Part shown: piece by piece, positions 46,653 through 55,217 of the stretch
Layout: each line of letters opens with the position of its first letter
How positions within the stretch are numbered: position 1 is the stretch's first letter
Assembly: GCF_022803015.1 (NCBI RefSeq)
Contig: NZ_JAFKON010000005.1
Location: forward strand, 124,001-188,000
Length of the DNA: 64,000 nt
DNA from: Arthrobacter humicola
GTDB taxonomy: Bacteria; Actinomycetota; Actinomycetes; Actinomycetales; Micrococcaceae
Reading direction: 5' to 3'
Notes under the pieces: model-generated
Database searches by the model: none
The model's input: only the letters and a program-made list of their open reading frames with translations
What the model was told of the DNA's origin: nothing
Made by a program: the position numbers and the translations under genes

Positions 46653-47582
46653 ATGGCACTTCATACGCAACAGCTGCCGCCTGGGGCGCCCGGCGATGCC
46701 GGGGACGTGCCGCGGGCGAAAACCAACGCCTTCTCGGTGTTGCTGCACCGCTCGCCCCGGCTGAGGCTGGCGGCCCTGCTCACCGCACCGGCGGGCTGGC
46801 TGGTGCTGGTGTACATCGCCGCTTTGGCGGCACTGCTTATCACCGCGTTCTGGACCGTGGACACCTTCACCGGGGAGGTGTCCACGGTCTGGACCACGGA
46901 AAACATCGTCACGGTCCTGACCGATCCGGTGTATCAGCGGATCACCCTGCGGACATTGTGGATCGCCGTGGCGGTCACCGTGATTGACATGATCCTGGCA
47001 CTGCCCATCGCGTTCTTCATCGCCAAGGTCGCTCCCGCCCGCTGGGAGAAACTGCTCGTGGTGGCCGTGCTGATGCCGCTGTGGGCAAGCTACCTGGTCA
47101 AGGCCTACGCCTGGCGGAATGTTCTGTCCGAGGGTGGGTTGCTGGAGTGGCTGGGGGCCCCGATCGGACTGTCCTCGCCGGGTTACGGCGAAACCGCCGT
47201 CATCCTAACCCTGTCCTACATCTGGCTGCCGTACATGATCCTGCCGATCTACGCGGGCTTTGACCGGGTGCCCGACTCCCTGCTGGAGGCCTCCGGGGAC
47301 CTGGGCGCGAAGCCGCTCACCACCATGCGCCTGGTCATGCTTCCGCTGCTGGTCCCCTCCATCATCGCGGGCACGATCTTCACGTTCTCCCTGTCCCTGG
47401 GCGACTACATCACTGCGCAGATCGTCGGCGGGACCACCCAGATGCTGGGCACCGTGATTTACGCCAACGTCGGAGCGGCCAACAACCTGCCGTTCGCCGC
47501 CGCGGTATCGCTGGTGCCGATCGCCATCATCATGTTCTACCTTTTCGTCGTCCGCCGCACCGGCGCCCTGAACAGCCTGTAG
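46653..47582 (+). CDS. ABC importer permease 1 (PotB-like)
   Basis: 309 residues, six membrane helices after a 50-residue cytosolic start. The ATPase-coupling EAA loop reads EASGDLGAKPLTTMRLVMLP. Partner of the permease that follows 13 bp later. Confidence 0.92.
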   Translation: MALHTQQLPPGAPGDAGDVPRAKTNAFSVLLHRSPRLRLAALLTAPAGWLVLVYIAALAALLITAFWTVDTFTGEVSTVWTTENIVTVLTDPVYQRITLRTLWIAVAVTVIDMILALPIAFFIAKVAPARWEKLLVVAVLMPLWASYLVKAYAWRNVLSEGGLLEWLGAPIGLSSPGYGETAVILTLSYIWLPYMILPIYAGFDRVPDSLLEASGDLGAKPLTTMRLVMLPLLVPSIIAGTIFTFSLSLGDYITAQIVGGTTQMLGTVIYANVGAANNLPFAAAVSLVPIAIIMFYLFVVRRTGALNSL

Positions 47583-47595
47583 TGCGAGGAGCATC

Positions 47596-48408
47596 ATGAG
47601 ACTTTCCCGTAGCGCCAAGGTGGTCCTGGGCATTGTCACGGCGCTGGTGTTTTTGTTCATCTACACACCGCTGCTTCTGGTGGTGGTGAACTCGTTCAAC
47701 GCGGACCGGACTTTCGGCTGGCCGCCCAAGGGCTTCACACTGGAATGGTGGGGCAAGGCCTTTGACTCGCCCGGCGTCAGGGACGCCGTCGTGTCCTCCC
47801 TGTGGGTGGCGGTCGTATCGACCATCATTTCGCTGGTGCTGGGGACGCTGCTGGCGATCTCATTGCAGCGCTACGAGTTCTTCGGCCGCGACGTCATCAA
47901 CCTCCTGGTCATCCTGCCCATCGCGTTGCCAGGGGTTGTCACGGGCATCGCGCTGAACAACATGTTCACCACGATCCTGGGCGTCCCGCTGAGCCTGTGG
48001 ACGGTGGTGATCGCCCACGCCACGTTCTGCATGGTGACGGTGTTCAATAACGCCATTGCACGGCTCCGCCGCACCAGCGCCGGCCTCGAGGAAGCCTCTG
48101 CCGACCTCGGCGCCGGTGTTTTCACCACGTTCGGCCTGGTGACTTTCCCCCAGCTCCGCTCCGCGCTTCTGGCCGGCGGCCTGCTGGCCTTCGCGCTGAG
48201 CTTCGACGAGATCATCGTTACCACGTTCACGATCGGGGCCGGCGAGACCACGCTGCCGATCTGGATCCTGCAGAACCTCTTCCGTCCGAACCAGGCGCCC
48301 GTGGTCAATGTCGTGGCGGTCGTGCTGATCGTGGTCTCGATCGTCCCGATCTGGCTCGCGCAGCGGCTGTCCGGGGACTCGGTGCGTGTCAGCGGCGCCC
48401 GGGTGTAG
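47596..48408 (+). CDS. ABC importer permease 2 (PotC-like)
   Basis: 270 residues, six helices. Opening helix VTALVFLFIYTPLLLVVVNS and coupling loop EEASADLGAGVFTTFGLVTF are typical of PotC. GAGGAGC precedes the ATG. Last plus-strand gene of the importer operon; it meets the HutD gene head-on, 10 bp apart. Confidence 0.92.
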   Translation: MRLSRSAKVVLGIVTALVFLFIYTPLLLVVVNSFNADRTFGWPPKGFTLEWWGKAFDSPGVRDAVVSSLWVAVVSTIISLVLGTLLAISLQRYEFFGRDVINLLVILPIALPGVVTGIALNNMFTTILGVPLSLWTVVIAHATFCMVTVFNNAIARLRRTSAGLEEASADLGAGVFTTFGLVTFPQLRSALLAGGLLAFALSFDEIIVTTFTIGAGETTLPIWILQNLFRPNQAPVVNVVAVVLIVVSIVPIWLAQRLSGDSVRVSGARV

Positions 48409-48418
48409 GCGGACAGCG

Positions 48419-49084
48419 CTATACGGTGCCGGGTTCCGCAGGGTCGATCGAGATGACAGCCAGGAATCCGCGGCCCAGGATTTCCGGCGTCGCGGTATCG
48501 GCGCCGACGACGGCGTCGTAACGGTTCAGCTCGACGCGCTCCGGCTCGGGGGCGGCGACGGCGGCCGGCCCGGTGGGAAGGCTGCCGGCAGTCCCGGGGC
48601 TGGCCGTCCCCTGCCCCTGCAGGAGGATGCCGAGTTGGCCCGCGAACACCGGATGGGCGCGCTTCTTGGACAGCTCGATGATGGAGGTGTAGCCCTTGAA
48701 GGCGCCGTTGCGGGTGATGACGTTCAGATCCCGGATGTCGCCGGTGGGCAGCGCCCCCGCCGAGTCCGCGTCGCCGGAGAACCGGAACGGCCGGTACTTC
48801 TCCAGCGGATGCTCGGCCCCGTCCACGCTCAGAAGCAGCAAGTCGCCGTCAACCACCGTCAGTACACGGTCCATTCCGGCGTAGGCGGAGAAGGGGCCCG
48901 CTTTGGAGACTTCGGCAATGCTGACGCGCCAGTCCCAGGCGTTGTCCTGCCCTGTATCTTGCGGAGCGGTCTGCGGGCCGGTCTGCATGGACGGGGTCCG
49001 TGGATGGCGCGCCACTTCGCGCGTCACCCCGCCGCCGTTGCGCCAGGGGTGGGCTTTGAGCTCGGCATAGCGGATGATCTCCAT
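48419..49084 (-). CDS. HutD/Ves-family cupin protein
   Basis: 221 residues. The family opening is clear: ELKAHPWRNGGGVTREVARH, then WDWRVSIAEVSKAGPFSAYA and DRVLTVVDGDLLLLS. HutD is encoded with histidine-utilisation genes in many bacteria and is thought to govern the level of that pathway; here no hut genes are in view. There is a 25-residue Gln/Thr insert near residue 35 and another low-complexity insert near 165. Confidence 0.9.
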   Translation of the reverse strand: MEIIRYAELKAHPWRNGGGVTREVARHPRTPSMQTGPQTAPQDTGQDNAWDWRVSIAEVSKAGPFSAYAGMDRVLTVVDGDLLLLSVDGAEHPLEKYRPFRFSGDADSAGALPTGDIRDLNVITRNGAFKGYTSIIELSKKRAHPVFAGQLGILLQGQGTASPGTAGSLPTGPAAVAAPEPERVELNRYDAVVGADTATPEILGRGFLAVISIDPAEPGTV

Positions 49085-49239
49085 GGCCTCAGCCTATCGG
49101 CCCGTTTCCGGGGACGGCGCTCGCGCCGACGCCGCCGGCACGCCGGCGGGGACTGCGCACGCCCGTGTCGACGCAAAGTCGGCGGCTAGGGCCCGGCCTT
49201 GCTAACGTCGGAGGCAGGAAGCGCCCAGAAGGAGCCCGA

Positions 49240-49842
49240 ATGTTTGTCAAAGTGTGCGGCCTGAGCACCCCCGATGCGGTCCGCGTCGCGGCAGGCGCCG
49301 GCGCGGACGCCGTCGGCTTCGTCCTGACCCACAGCCCCCGGGAGGTCACGCCGGAACAGGTCAGGAACCTCCTCGCCCACGTCCCGGACGGGGTGCCCGC
49401 GGTGGGGGTGTTCCGGCACGAACCGGCCGCCGACGCCGTCGCCGTCGCCCGTGAGGCGGGCCTGGTCTGGGTCCAGCTCCACGGGGACCGCTCACCCGCC
49501 GACGTCCGGACAGTGCACGACGCCGGGATGAAACTGATCAGGGCCGTCACCATGGCCGCCGCGCCTGAGGACTTCAGCGACTGGGGCGAGGAGCTGCTCC
49601 TGATCGACGCCGCCGTGCCAGGCTCAGGCGAGGCCTGGGACTACGGATCGGTCCGGGCGAAGGCCCTGACCGGACGCAAGTGGCTGCTCGCCGGCGGTCT
49701 CGATCCCGCCAACGTGGCCCGGGCAGCGGCGGAGGCCGGGGCGTGGGGTGTCGATGTGTCCTCCGGCGTCGAATCGGCGCGCGGCATCAAGGACTTGGCC
49801 AAGATCGGGGATTTCGTGCGGGCGGCCAAGGCGCCTGAATGA
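49240..49842 (+). CDS. trpF: Phosphoribosylanthranilate isomerase
   Basis: 200 residues; third step of tryptophan synthesis from anthranilate. Start at ATG (MFVKVCGLS) with AAGGAG seven bases upstream. Catalytic Cys6 in KVCGLS and Asp in LLIDAAVPGSG are present, and the phosphate site reads LAGGLDPANV and GVDVSSGVES. It stands apart from other trp genes. Promoter candidate: extended -10 TTGCTAACG near 49199-49207. Confidence 0.93.
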   Translation: MFVKVCGLSTPDAVRVAAGAGADAVGFVLTHSPREVTPEQVRNLLAHVPDGVPAVGVFRHEPAADAVAVAREAGLVWVQLHGDRSPADVRTVHDAGMKLIRAVTMAAAPEDFSDWGEELLLIDAAVPGSGEAWDYGSVRAKALTGRKWLLAGGLDPANVARAAAEAGAWGVDVSSGVESARGIKDLAKIGDFVRAAKAPE

Positions 49843-49874
49843 GGCTGGGCCGCCCGCGGACCATCTGAGGGGGG

Positions 49875-50603
49875 CTAGGAGCGTTTGATGATCACGTCAT
49901 CGATGTATTCGTCGCCCTTTTGCCGGTTGTGCTCGGCCCCGAGCTGAACTTTGCTCAGGCTGCTTCCGAGCATTTGGACGCTCGAGCTGCTGTAGCGCTG
50001 CACGCCGTCGAACCATACCTGGATCGTTGACGAATTGCCGTTGGCGGTCACCCGCATGGACACATGGTGCCAGGCGCTCAGAGAGATGCTGCTGGAGATC
50101 AGCTTCGTGTAGACAAAGCTGCCACTCGGTGACGTGACCCGGAGCCACAACTGCCCGTTGCTGTTGTAGCGGTAGATGTCCGCGACACGGGTGGAACCGG
50201 AGAAGAAACGGAAGTACGGGACGTCATTGCCGGAAACGCCGGCAACAGTGATATTGAACCAGCCGTCTGCGTACGAGGTCTTGGTCCCCGAGGAAAACGA
50301 AGGGGAGGAGAGGTTTGCGAGCGAGCCGGAGTCCGTGGTCACGTGCAGCTTAACCGCATGTGTCCCGGTGTGGGGCCGCGAAGTGGACATCGTTGCGGTG
50401 CCGGTGCCGGACACCTTGGGGACGAGGCCGCAAAAGCCGCCCGCTTCAAAACTGGTGGCGAGCACGACGGTGCCCGGATAGGAGTTTGTCGGTGCCGGGC
50501 TGCAGGTTGCGGCGGTGGCAGCCTGGGCGGAACCGAAGACAAGGGAACCGGCTACGAGCATTCCGAGCGTCCCAACCATGCTGAGTGTTCTAAGTTTTCT
50601 CAT
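49875..50603 (-). CDS. Secreted LamG-like (concanavalin fold) protein
   Basis: 242 residues. Signal peptide of about 28 residues (VAGSLVFGSAQA), no membrane anchor. The mature part is a beta-sandwich similar to LamG / polysaccharide-lyase-like domains: ATSFEAGGFCGLV, the Ser/Thr-rich body, SLSAWHHVSMRVTANGNSST (the typical WHHV motif), IQVWFDGVQRYSS and GDEYIDDVIIKRS. Two Cys may form a disulfide. It is the last gene of the surface-polysaccharide operon and could bind, anchor or cleave the polymer. Confidence 0.85.
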   Translation of the reverse strand: MRKLRTLSMVGTLGMLVAGSLVFGSAQAATAATCSPAPTNSYPGTVVLATSFEAGGFCGLVPKVSGTGTATMSTSRPHTGTHAVKLHVTTDSGSLANLSSPSFSSGTKTSYADGWFNITVAGVSGNDVPYFRFFSGSTRVADIYRYNSNGQLWLRVTSPSGSFVYTKLISSSISLSAWHHVSMRVTANGNSSTIQVWFDGVQRYSSSSVQMLGSSLSKVQLGAEHNRQKGDEYIDDVIIKRS

Positions 50604-50677
50604 TGAAAATACTTTCCGTGATTGGTTCGACTTGTTGGTGTCCGCCCGGCGCCGCGGCACCGGGCGGACGGTTTCTG

Positions 50678-50857
50678 TCATGCCAGCTGCGCCAAATGCA
50701 CCAATTGCATGACCACCGCGACGCCGACTATGGCCAGCAGGGCTGCCGTGGTGATCACCACGGCGCGCGGGAGTGCCTTGTCCGGCTGCAACACGCGAAG
50801 CACATCGCAGCTCACGAGGGCCGTCATGGTGGCCAGCCCCGTCAGGAAGATGATCAT
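50678..50857 (-). CDS. 59-residue two-helix membrane protein
   Basis: Short frame from ATG at 50857 to TGA at 50678. It overlaps the preceding gene's stop codon by 4 bp (ATGA), the pattern of a translationally coupled gene. Hydrophobic segments at residues 1-20 (MIIFLTGLATMTALVSCDVL) and 31-55 flank a short polar loop. No family recognised. The coupling and the hydrophobic pattern support it as a real small subunit of the polysaccharide machinery. Confidence 0.68.
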   Translation of the reverse strand: MIIFLTGLATMTALVSCDVLRVLQPDKALPRAVVITTAALLAIVGVAVVMQLVHLAQLA

Positions 50858-51231
50858 TTCGCACGCACCAGGGCACGCTTTGGCCGCTTGAGCTCAATGC
50901 CCAGGAATACGAGGGTCAGGGCCGACAGGAGGCATACGGCCGCCGGCGGTGACCAGAGACGTGCGTAGATCATCGCCGTCGCCACGAGGGTGGACATCGC
51001 GAGGCTGAAGGCGATTGCGATGGCGATGCTGAGGGGAAGCGCGCCAGTGGCCTGGGCTGAGCGCGGGGGGTCGAAGCGGAGGAGCAACACCAGCGCCGTT
51101 CCAGGCCCGGCCAGCATCAGCAGGCCAATCACCGCCAGGCGCAGGCCCTCGGGGCCGACAAACGAGAGCGGTATGGCTGCTACGGCGACGGCTGCCGTCG
51201 CATAGCTCACGTAGCTGCGTTCAGTTGCCAT
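50854..51231 (-). CDS. Four-helix membrane protein of the polysaccharide operon
   Basis: 125 residues, about four membrane helices, basic C-terminus (ELKRPKRALVRAK). It overlaps the upstream glycosyltransferase-like gene by 11 bp and the 59-residue gene by 4 bp, so all three are translated together. No family recognised. Likely a membrane partner of the large polytopic protein. Confidence 0.75.
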   Translation of the reverse strand: MATERSYVSYATAAVAVAAIPLSFVGPEGLRLAVIGLLMLAGPGTALVLLLRFDPPRSAQATGALPLSIAIAIAFSLAMSTLVATAMIYARLWSPPAAVCLLSALTLVFLGIELKRPKRALVRAK

Positions 51232-53101
51232 TGCTAACTCCTTCGATGTGAAAAATCACGCCGCCTGCGTTTTCAAAAACCTTTGTCCAGCCCGGACTCG
51301 TGGCGCATGTGGCGGTAAAACGTTGAAGGTCGCCGGTGGGAGTCGAACCACGAAGTTCGGCTGCCTCCTGCTGGCTTTCGGTAACGATGAGGTACGCGCC
51401 CGCTTTGTGGGCGATCTGGTTGGCCGCGTCACAGCTGAGCGGCGCGGCGTTGGGAATGGGCTCGGCAGCAACGAGCGCCCGGTAGTCGTAGTCCGCGTAG
51501 TGCTGGTATCTCCACGGGGTGTTGCGAACTGCCTCAATGAGGACGGAACCGGTGGGCGCAGTCGCATAGAGGTGGTTCACTAAGGCGATTTCGTCGTCGT
51601 TGAAGCTTTCCATGCCGTCATTTCCGTAACGGGAGACGACAGTGGCTGTAGCGAGTACCGCGCCCATCAGCAGCAGCGCTAGGGCCCGGCGCAGGCTCAG
51701 CCCCGCGGCACTGTCTGACATCAGTGGCAGCACAACCAGGCAGACGGCGAACGGAAGGCTGAAGAGGTACAGGCGCAGAAGCAGTTCACCGCCATAGGGC
51801 TGGAGGGGAATCAGGACCAGCGGCGCCAGCGCCGCGGCCGCGGCCGCCAGCCACGGTGCCTTCCGCCGGTAGCCCACTATGGCGCCGGCAACGGCGAGCA
51901 CCCAGACGACCGCAACCTCGGCCATGCGCGTGTAGACCACGAACATGTGGGCGTCGCTGCCTGAGACCCTGTTGCTCAGCGCGCCGAGGCTGTTCGCACC
52001 GATGTCACCGAGCGAGCCGAGCAGCTGGCCGAAATGCCCCTCCACGAATGTGGAAGCCGCAAAGAGCAGCCAGCCGACGGGCAGGACCACGGCCAGGACC
52101 GGCAGGAAGCGCAGCCGGAGACGTCCGGTCAGCAGGAGCGCGGCCAGGATGGGGATCGCGGCGAAGGGGCTGAGCTGGTGTGAAGCAGTCATGGCAAGCA
52201 GGATCAGCGCGCAGACCACCACGAGAATCGCCGTGTCCGCCCGGTGCGGTTCCGCGGCGCCATACCGCGGGACCGAGCTGTCCAGTTTGCCGACACTGCG
52301 GGCAAGCCACCGGGAGAAGCGGGTGCGCTCCGTGGGCCAGGCCCAACCGCCGAAGACGCTGAGCAGGCAGGCAATCAGTGTGAGCAGGAGGAGGAACGAA
52401 TAGGCCTGTGGTGACAGGTAGTCCTGCCCAATCCAGCTGGCCACGTAGAAGATCCAGACAGCCGCCCAGGCCTGGCGCGGATTTGCCGTCAACCGCCGGG
52501 CCAGGGCCAGCAGCGGTGCGAGCAGGAGGATGTTGATGCCCACCGGCGCCCACGTTGCGATCCCGAAAAGATCCTTGGCGCCCGTCGCCCCGGAGAGCAT
52601 TCCCAGCACGTTGAAGAATCCTGGCCAGTTGAAGTAGGCGTCCAGGGTCGGATCCAGCTGGCCCGATTGGCTAATGGTGTCGGCAATGCCCAGATGCCGG
52701 TAGCTGGCCTCGAGGCGGGGCAGGCCATGAATGATGGGGTCAGCACCGTCGAGGAGAACCACTGTGACCAGGAGCTGCCAGGTCAGAAGCGCCGGAACCA
52801 GACGGCGGAGGCTCAGCGAGGCGACAAATCCGGCGAGGCTGAGCGCGAGCGCAACGAAATAGGCCGGGGGGAGGGCATCAATCAGCCCGGCCCCGCCGAT
52901 CTGAAAGGGATTGACCTGGTTCATGCTCCACACGCCGAGGGCGAGCGCGGCCGCGGCTGCCGCGGCCAGGGCACCGATGTGCCACGACGGCGTGAGTCCG
53001 AGGTTGCGGTGGGTGGGCGGCTTAGCACCGCCGACGTGCGCATGCGCCTCATGCCGGTGGGCGGTGCCCACCGGGAGGCTTGTTGCCGTTTCGTGTGTCA
53101 T
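51221..53101 (-). CDS. Polytopic membrane protein, GT-C glycosyltransferase-like
   Basis: 626 residues. A His-rich 40-residue N-terminus (RHEAHAHVGG), then about 12-14 membrane helices, with long loops containing DGADPIIHGLPRLE and LDPTLDAYFNWPGFF, and a soluble C-terminal domain of about 140 residues (NDDEIALVNHLYATAPTGSV). The arrangement resembles GT-C membrane glycosyltransferases or O-antigen ligase/polymerase-like proteins. Two adjacent ATGs; the second (53101) has the better spacing from GAGAA. It lies 11 bp after the GT2-flippase gene. Confidence 0.78.
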   Translation of the reverse strand: MTHETATSLPVGTAHRHEAHAHVGGAKPPTHRNLGLTPSWHIGALAAAAAAALALGVWSMNQVNPFQIGGAGLIDALPPAYFVALALSLAGFVASLSLRRLVPALLTWQLLVTVVLLDGADPIIHGLPRLEASYRHLGIADTISQSGQLDPTLDAYFNWPGFFNVLGMLSGATGAKDLFGIATWAPVGINILLLAPLLALARRLTANPRQAWAAVWIFYVASWIGQDYLSPQAYSFLLLLTLIACLLSVFGGWAWPTERTRFSRWLARSVGKLDSSVPRYGAAEPHRADTAILVVVCALILLAMTASHQLSPFAAIPILAALLLTGRLRLRFLPVLAVVLPVGWLLFAASTFVEGHFGQLLGSLGDIGANSLGALSNRVSGSDAHMFVVYTRMAEVAVVWVLAVAGAIVGYRRKAPWLAAAAAALAPLVLIPLQPYGGELLLRLYLFSLPFAVCLVVLPLMSDSAAGLSLRRALALLLMGAVLATATVVSRYGNDGMESFNDDEIALVNHLYATAPTGSVLIEAVRNTPWRYQHYADYDYRALVAAEPIPNAAPLSCDAANQIAHKAGAYLIVTESQQEAAELRGSTPTGDLQRFTATCATSPGWTKVFENAGGVIFHIEGVSNGN

Positions 53102-53112
53102 CATTTCTCGAT

Positions 53113-55206
53113 TCAGGTCGGCTGGTGGCGCGCCGCTGAAGGAATCTCGCCTGCGGTGGAGGCGGGCTTCATCCGGGTCAGGGTGATCAGGCGCCAAGTG
53201 GCCATCAGGCAAGCAGCCGCTTGGGCAACGGCCCAAAGGACTGAGACCCCGGTGAGGCCATATTGTTGCGCCACGGCCGCGGCGGGTGCCACGACCAGGA
53301 TGGCGGCCAGAGTGGCGACTATCGTGGATTCGAAAAGCCGCCCTTGGGCCCGGCACAGACCGTAGTAGACCTGGGTCACGCAACTCAGGAGGAGTGCCGG
53401 GACGAGTACAGGAATGAGGACCCACGCGGACGCGTAATCCGGCCCGAGGAAGCCCAGAAGCAGGGGGCCGGCCAGCAGCAGTATCAGCCCGGCCACGAGA
53501 GTCAGCATAAAGCTGGCCCGTAACGCGGAGGCGAGGAGGCCCGGCCGCGCCCGTGAACCCGCGAGGGCCGTTTGCAGGGTAAACCCGGCGGACTGCGGCA
53601 CGAAGAACACTGCCGAGGCCATCATCCAGACCACATACCAGGCGGCAGTCGACGCCGGGCCCAGGGTAGCTGCAACGATGAGCGGGAGCAGGTAGCCGGG
53701 CGCGCGGTCGGCGAGCGTGAGGGCGTGGTTGGGAAGCCCTGGCTTCAGGAGATTGAGGGCCGGCCGAGGCCGGAAGCCGTGCTTCCAGTCGGGGGACACG
53801 TGGGCCCGGGCGAGCTGGCGCAGCCCTACGAGGACACTGGCCAGGGCGCCGGCGGCAACGGCGCCCACAATCACCGCCAGGTCACGGAGCCCGGCGGCCA
53901 GCGCGACGGCCAGGAAGAGGAGCTGGACGAGGGACTGTGCGAGGCTTCTGACCAGCGTGCGGTCGGCCCGTTCCTGGGCTACGCCCACGTGGTCGAGCTG
54001 GTAGGCGCTGGCGGCGAGCAGCGCCGTGGCCAGGAAAAGAACCGTGACCAAGGGGTCGGCCCAGGCCTCGCCCACGCCTGTGCCGAGCCAGGAGGTGACG
54101 GCAACCAGCAGGCCCGCGCCCAGCAGGGAGCACGTCGCCACGGTAAGCAGGCCGGTGGCGATGAGGCGCCGGCCGCCGTCAGTTTCCGCGGGCAGCAGCG
54201 TCAGCGTGGCAGGCCCGACGCCGAGCATCCCCAGCTGCACGGTCAGGAGCGCGGCTGCGACCACCGCGGACCCCAGACCTATTTGCTCCGGCGGGAGCAC
54301 GAGGGCCGCGAGAGCCCAGAACAGGAAGCCCGTCACCATGGGGGCAATCCTCGCGGCGGCCAGCCAGGCAGCGTTCCCGCCGACCGAGATCGGTTTGTGG
54401 GCCGGCCGCAGGAGCTCGCCGGCCATGGCGCGGTAGTTGTAGAGCAGGAAGCCCATCCAGTACGGCAGGAAGCGGGGTGCCCGGAACAGGGACATGCCGA
54501 CCCCCCGAACGGTGGCCAGCAGGGGCAGCATCACGAGCCAGCCGGCGCGGCCCGTGTGCTTGCGGACAGTCCGGGCCATCCCGGCCCCGTCCTGGAGCCA
54601 TTGGTCGCGGGCGTAGTCGAACGTGTCGTCGAACCGGTGCCTGACCACCACGGAGTCGGAGACGCCGAGCTTGAACCCGGCCTGCTCCAGCCGGATTCTC
54701 AGCTCCACATCCTCCCCGGAGCGGAAGTCGTCGTCGAACCCGACGTCGAGCAGCACGTCACGGCGCATCAGCGTGGCGCTGACGCCAAACCACTTGCGCA
54801 CCCGGCTGTGGTTGTGGTGCCAGGCCAGCGCAGCCCCCCAATAGCCGGGGCCGTCGGCTTCGCTGGCCAGCCCGAATTGCAGGCCGTCGTAGCCGCCGGC
54901 CTCGAATTCGGTGAGCAGCCGGGACAGGCTCTTCGGCGGCAGGACGACGTCGGCGTCGATCAGGGCGACAACGTCGCCGGTGGCACTGCGGGCGCCGAGC
55001 ATCCGTGCGGCAGGCAGGCCACGTCCTTCGTCGGAGATGACAGTCGCCCCGCAGTCGCGGGCGATTTCGACAGTGTCATCCGTCGAGCAGCCATCGACCA
55101 CGATCATCTCGTACGGGTGTTGGCTGCGGATCGACTCCAGGCACTCGCCCAGCCAGGCTGCGGCATTGCGCGCCGGAACAACAACCGACACCTTCAGATC
55201 GCTCAC
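53113..55206 (-). CDS. Fusion of GT2 glycosyltransferase and Wzx-like flippase
   Basis: 697 residues from a GTG (MSDLKVSVVVPARN) with GAGG in front; an ATG at 55221 overlapping the upstream stop (ATGA) is the alternative. Residues 1-240: GT-A fold family 2 glycosyltransferase (VVDGCSTDDTVEIARD, ALIDADVVLP with the DxD motif, GEDVELRIRLEQAG). Residues about 290-690: 12-14 membrane helices of the polysaccharide-exporter (MATE/Wzx-like) type. The two are normally separate proteins; here sugar transfer and lipid-linked intermediate flipping may be joined. Confidence 0.83.
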   Translation of the reverse strand: MSDLKVSVVVPARNAAAWLGECLESIRSQHPYEMIVVDGCSTDDTVEIARDCGATVISDEGRGLPAARMLGARSATGDVVALIDADVVLPPKSLSRLLTEFEAGGYDGLQFGLASEADGPGYWGAALAWHHNHSRVRKWFGVSATLMRRDVLLDVGFDDDFRSGEDVELRIRLEQAGFKLGVSDSVVVRHRFDDTFDYARDQWLQDGAGMARTVRKHTGRAGWLVMLPLLATVRGVGMSLFRAPRFLPYWMGFLLYNYRAMAGELLRPAHKPISVGGNAAWLAAARIAPMVTGFLFWALAALVLPPEQIGLGSAVVAAALLTVQLGMLGVGPATLTLLPAETDGGRRLIATGLLTVATCSLLGAGLLVAVTSWLGTGVGEAWADPLVTVLFLATALLAASAYQLDHVGVAQERADRTLVRSLAQSLVQLLFLAVALAAGLRDLAVIVGAVAAGALASVLVGLRQLARAHVSPDWKHGFRPRPALNLLKPGLPNHALTLADRAPGYLLPLIVAATLGPASTAAWYVVWMMASAVFFVPQSAGFTLQTALAGSRARPGLLASALRASFMLTLVAGLILLLAGPLLLGFLGPDYASAWVLIPVLVPALLLSCVTQVYYGLCRAQGRLFESTIVATLAAILVVAPAAAVAQQYGLTGVSVLWAVAQAAACLMATWRLITLTRMKPASTAGEIPSAARHQPT

Positions 55207-55217
55207 GTGGCCTCGCC

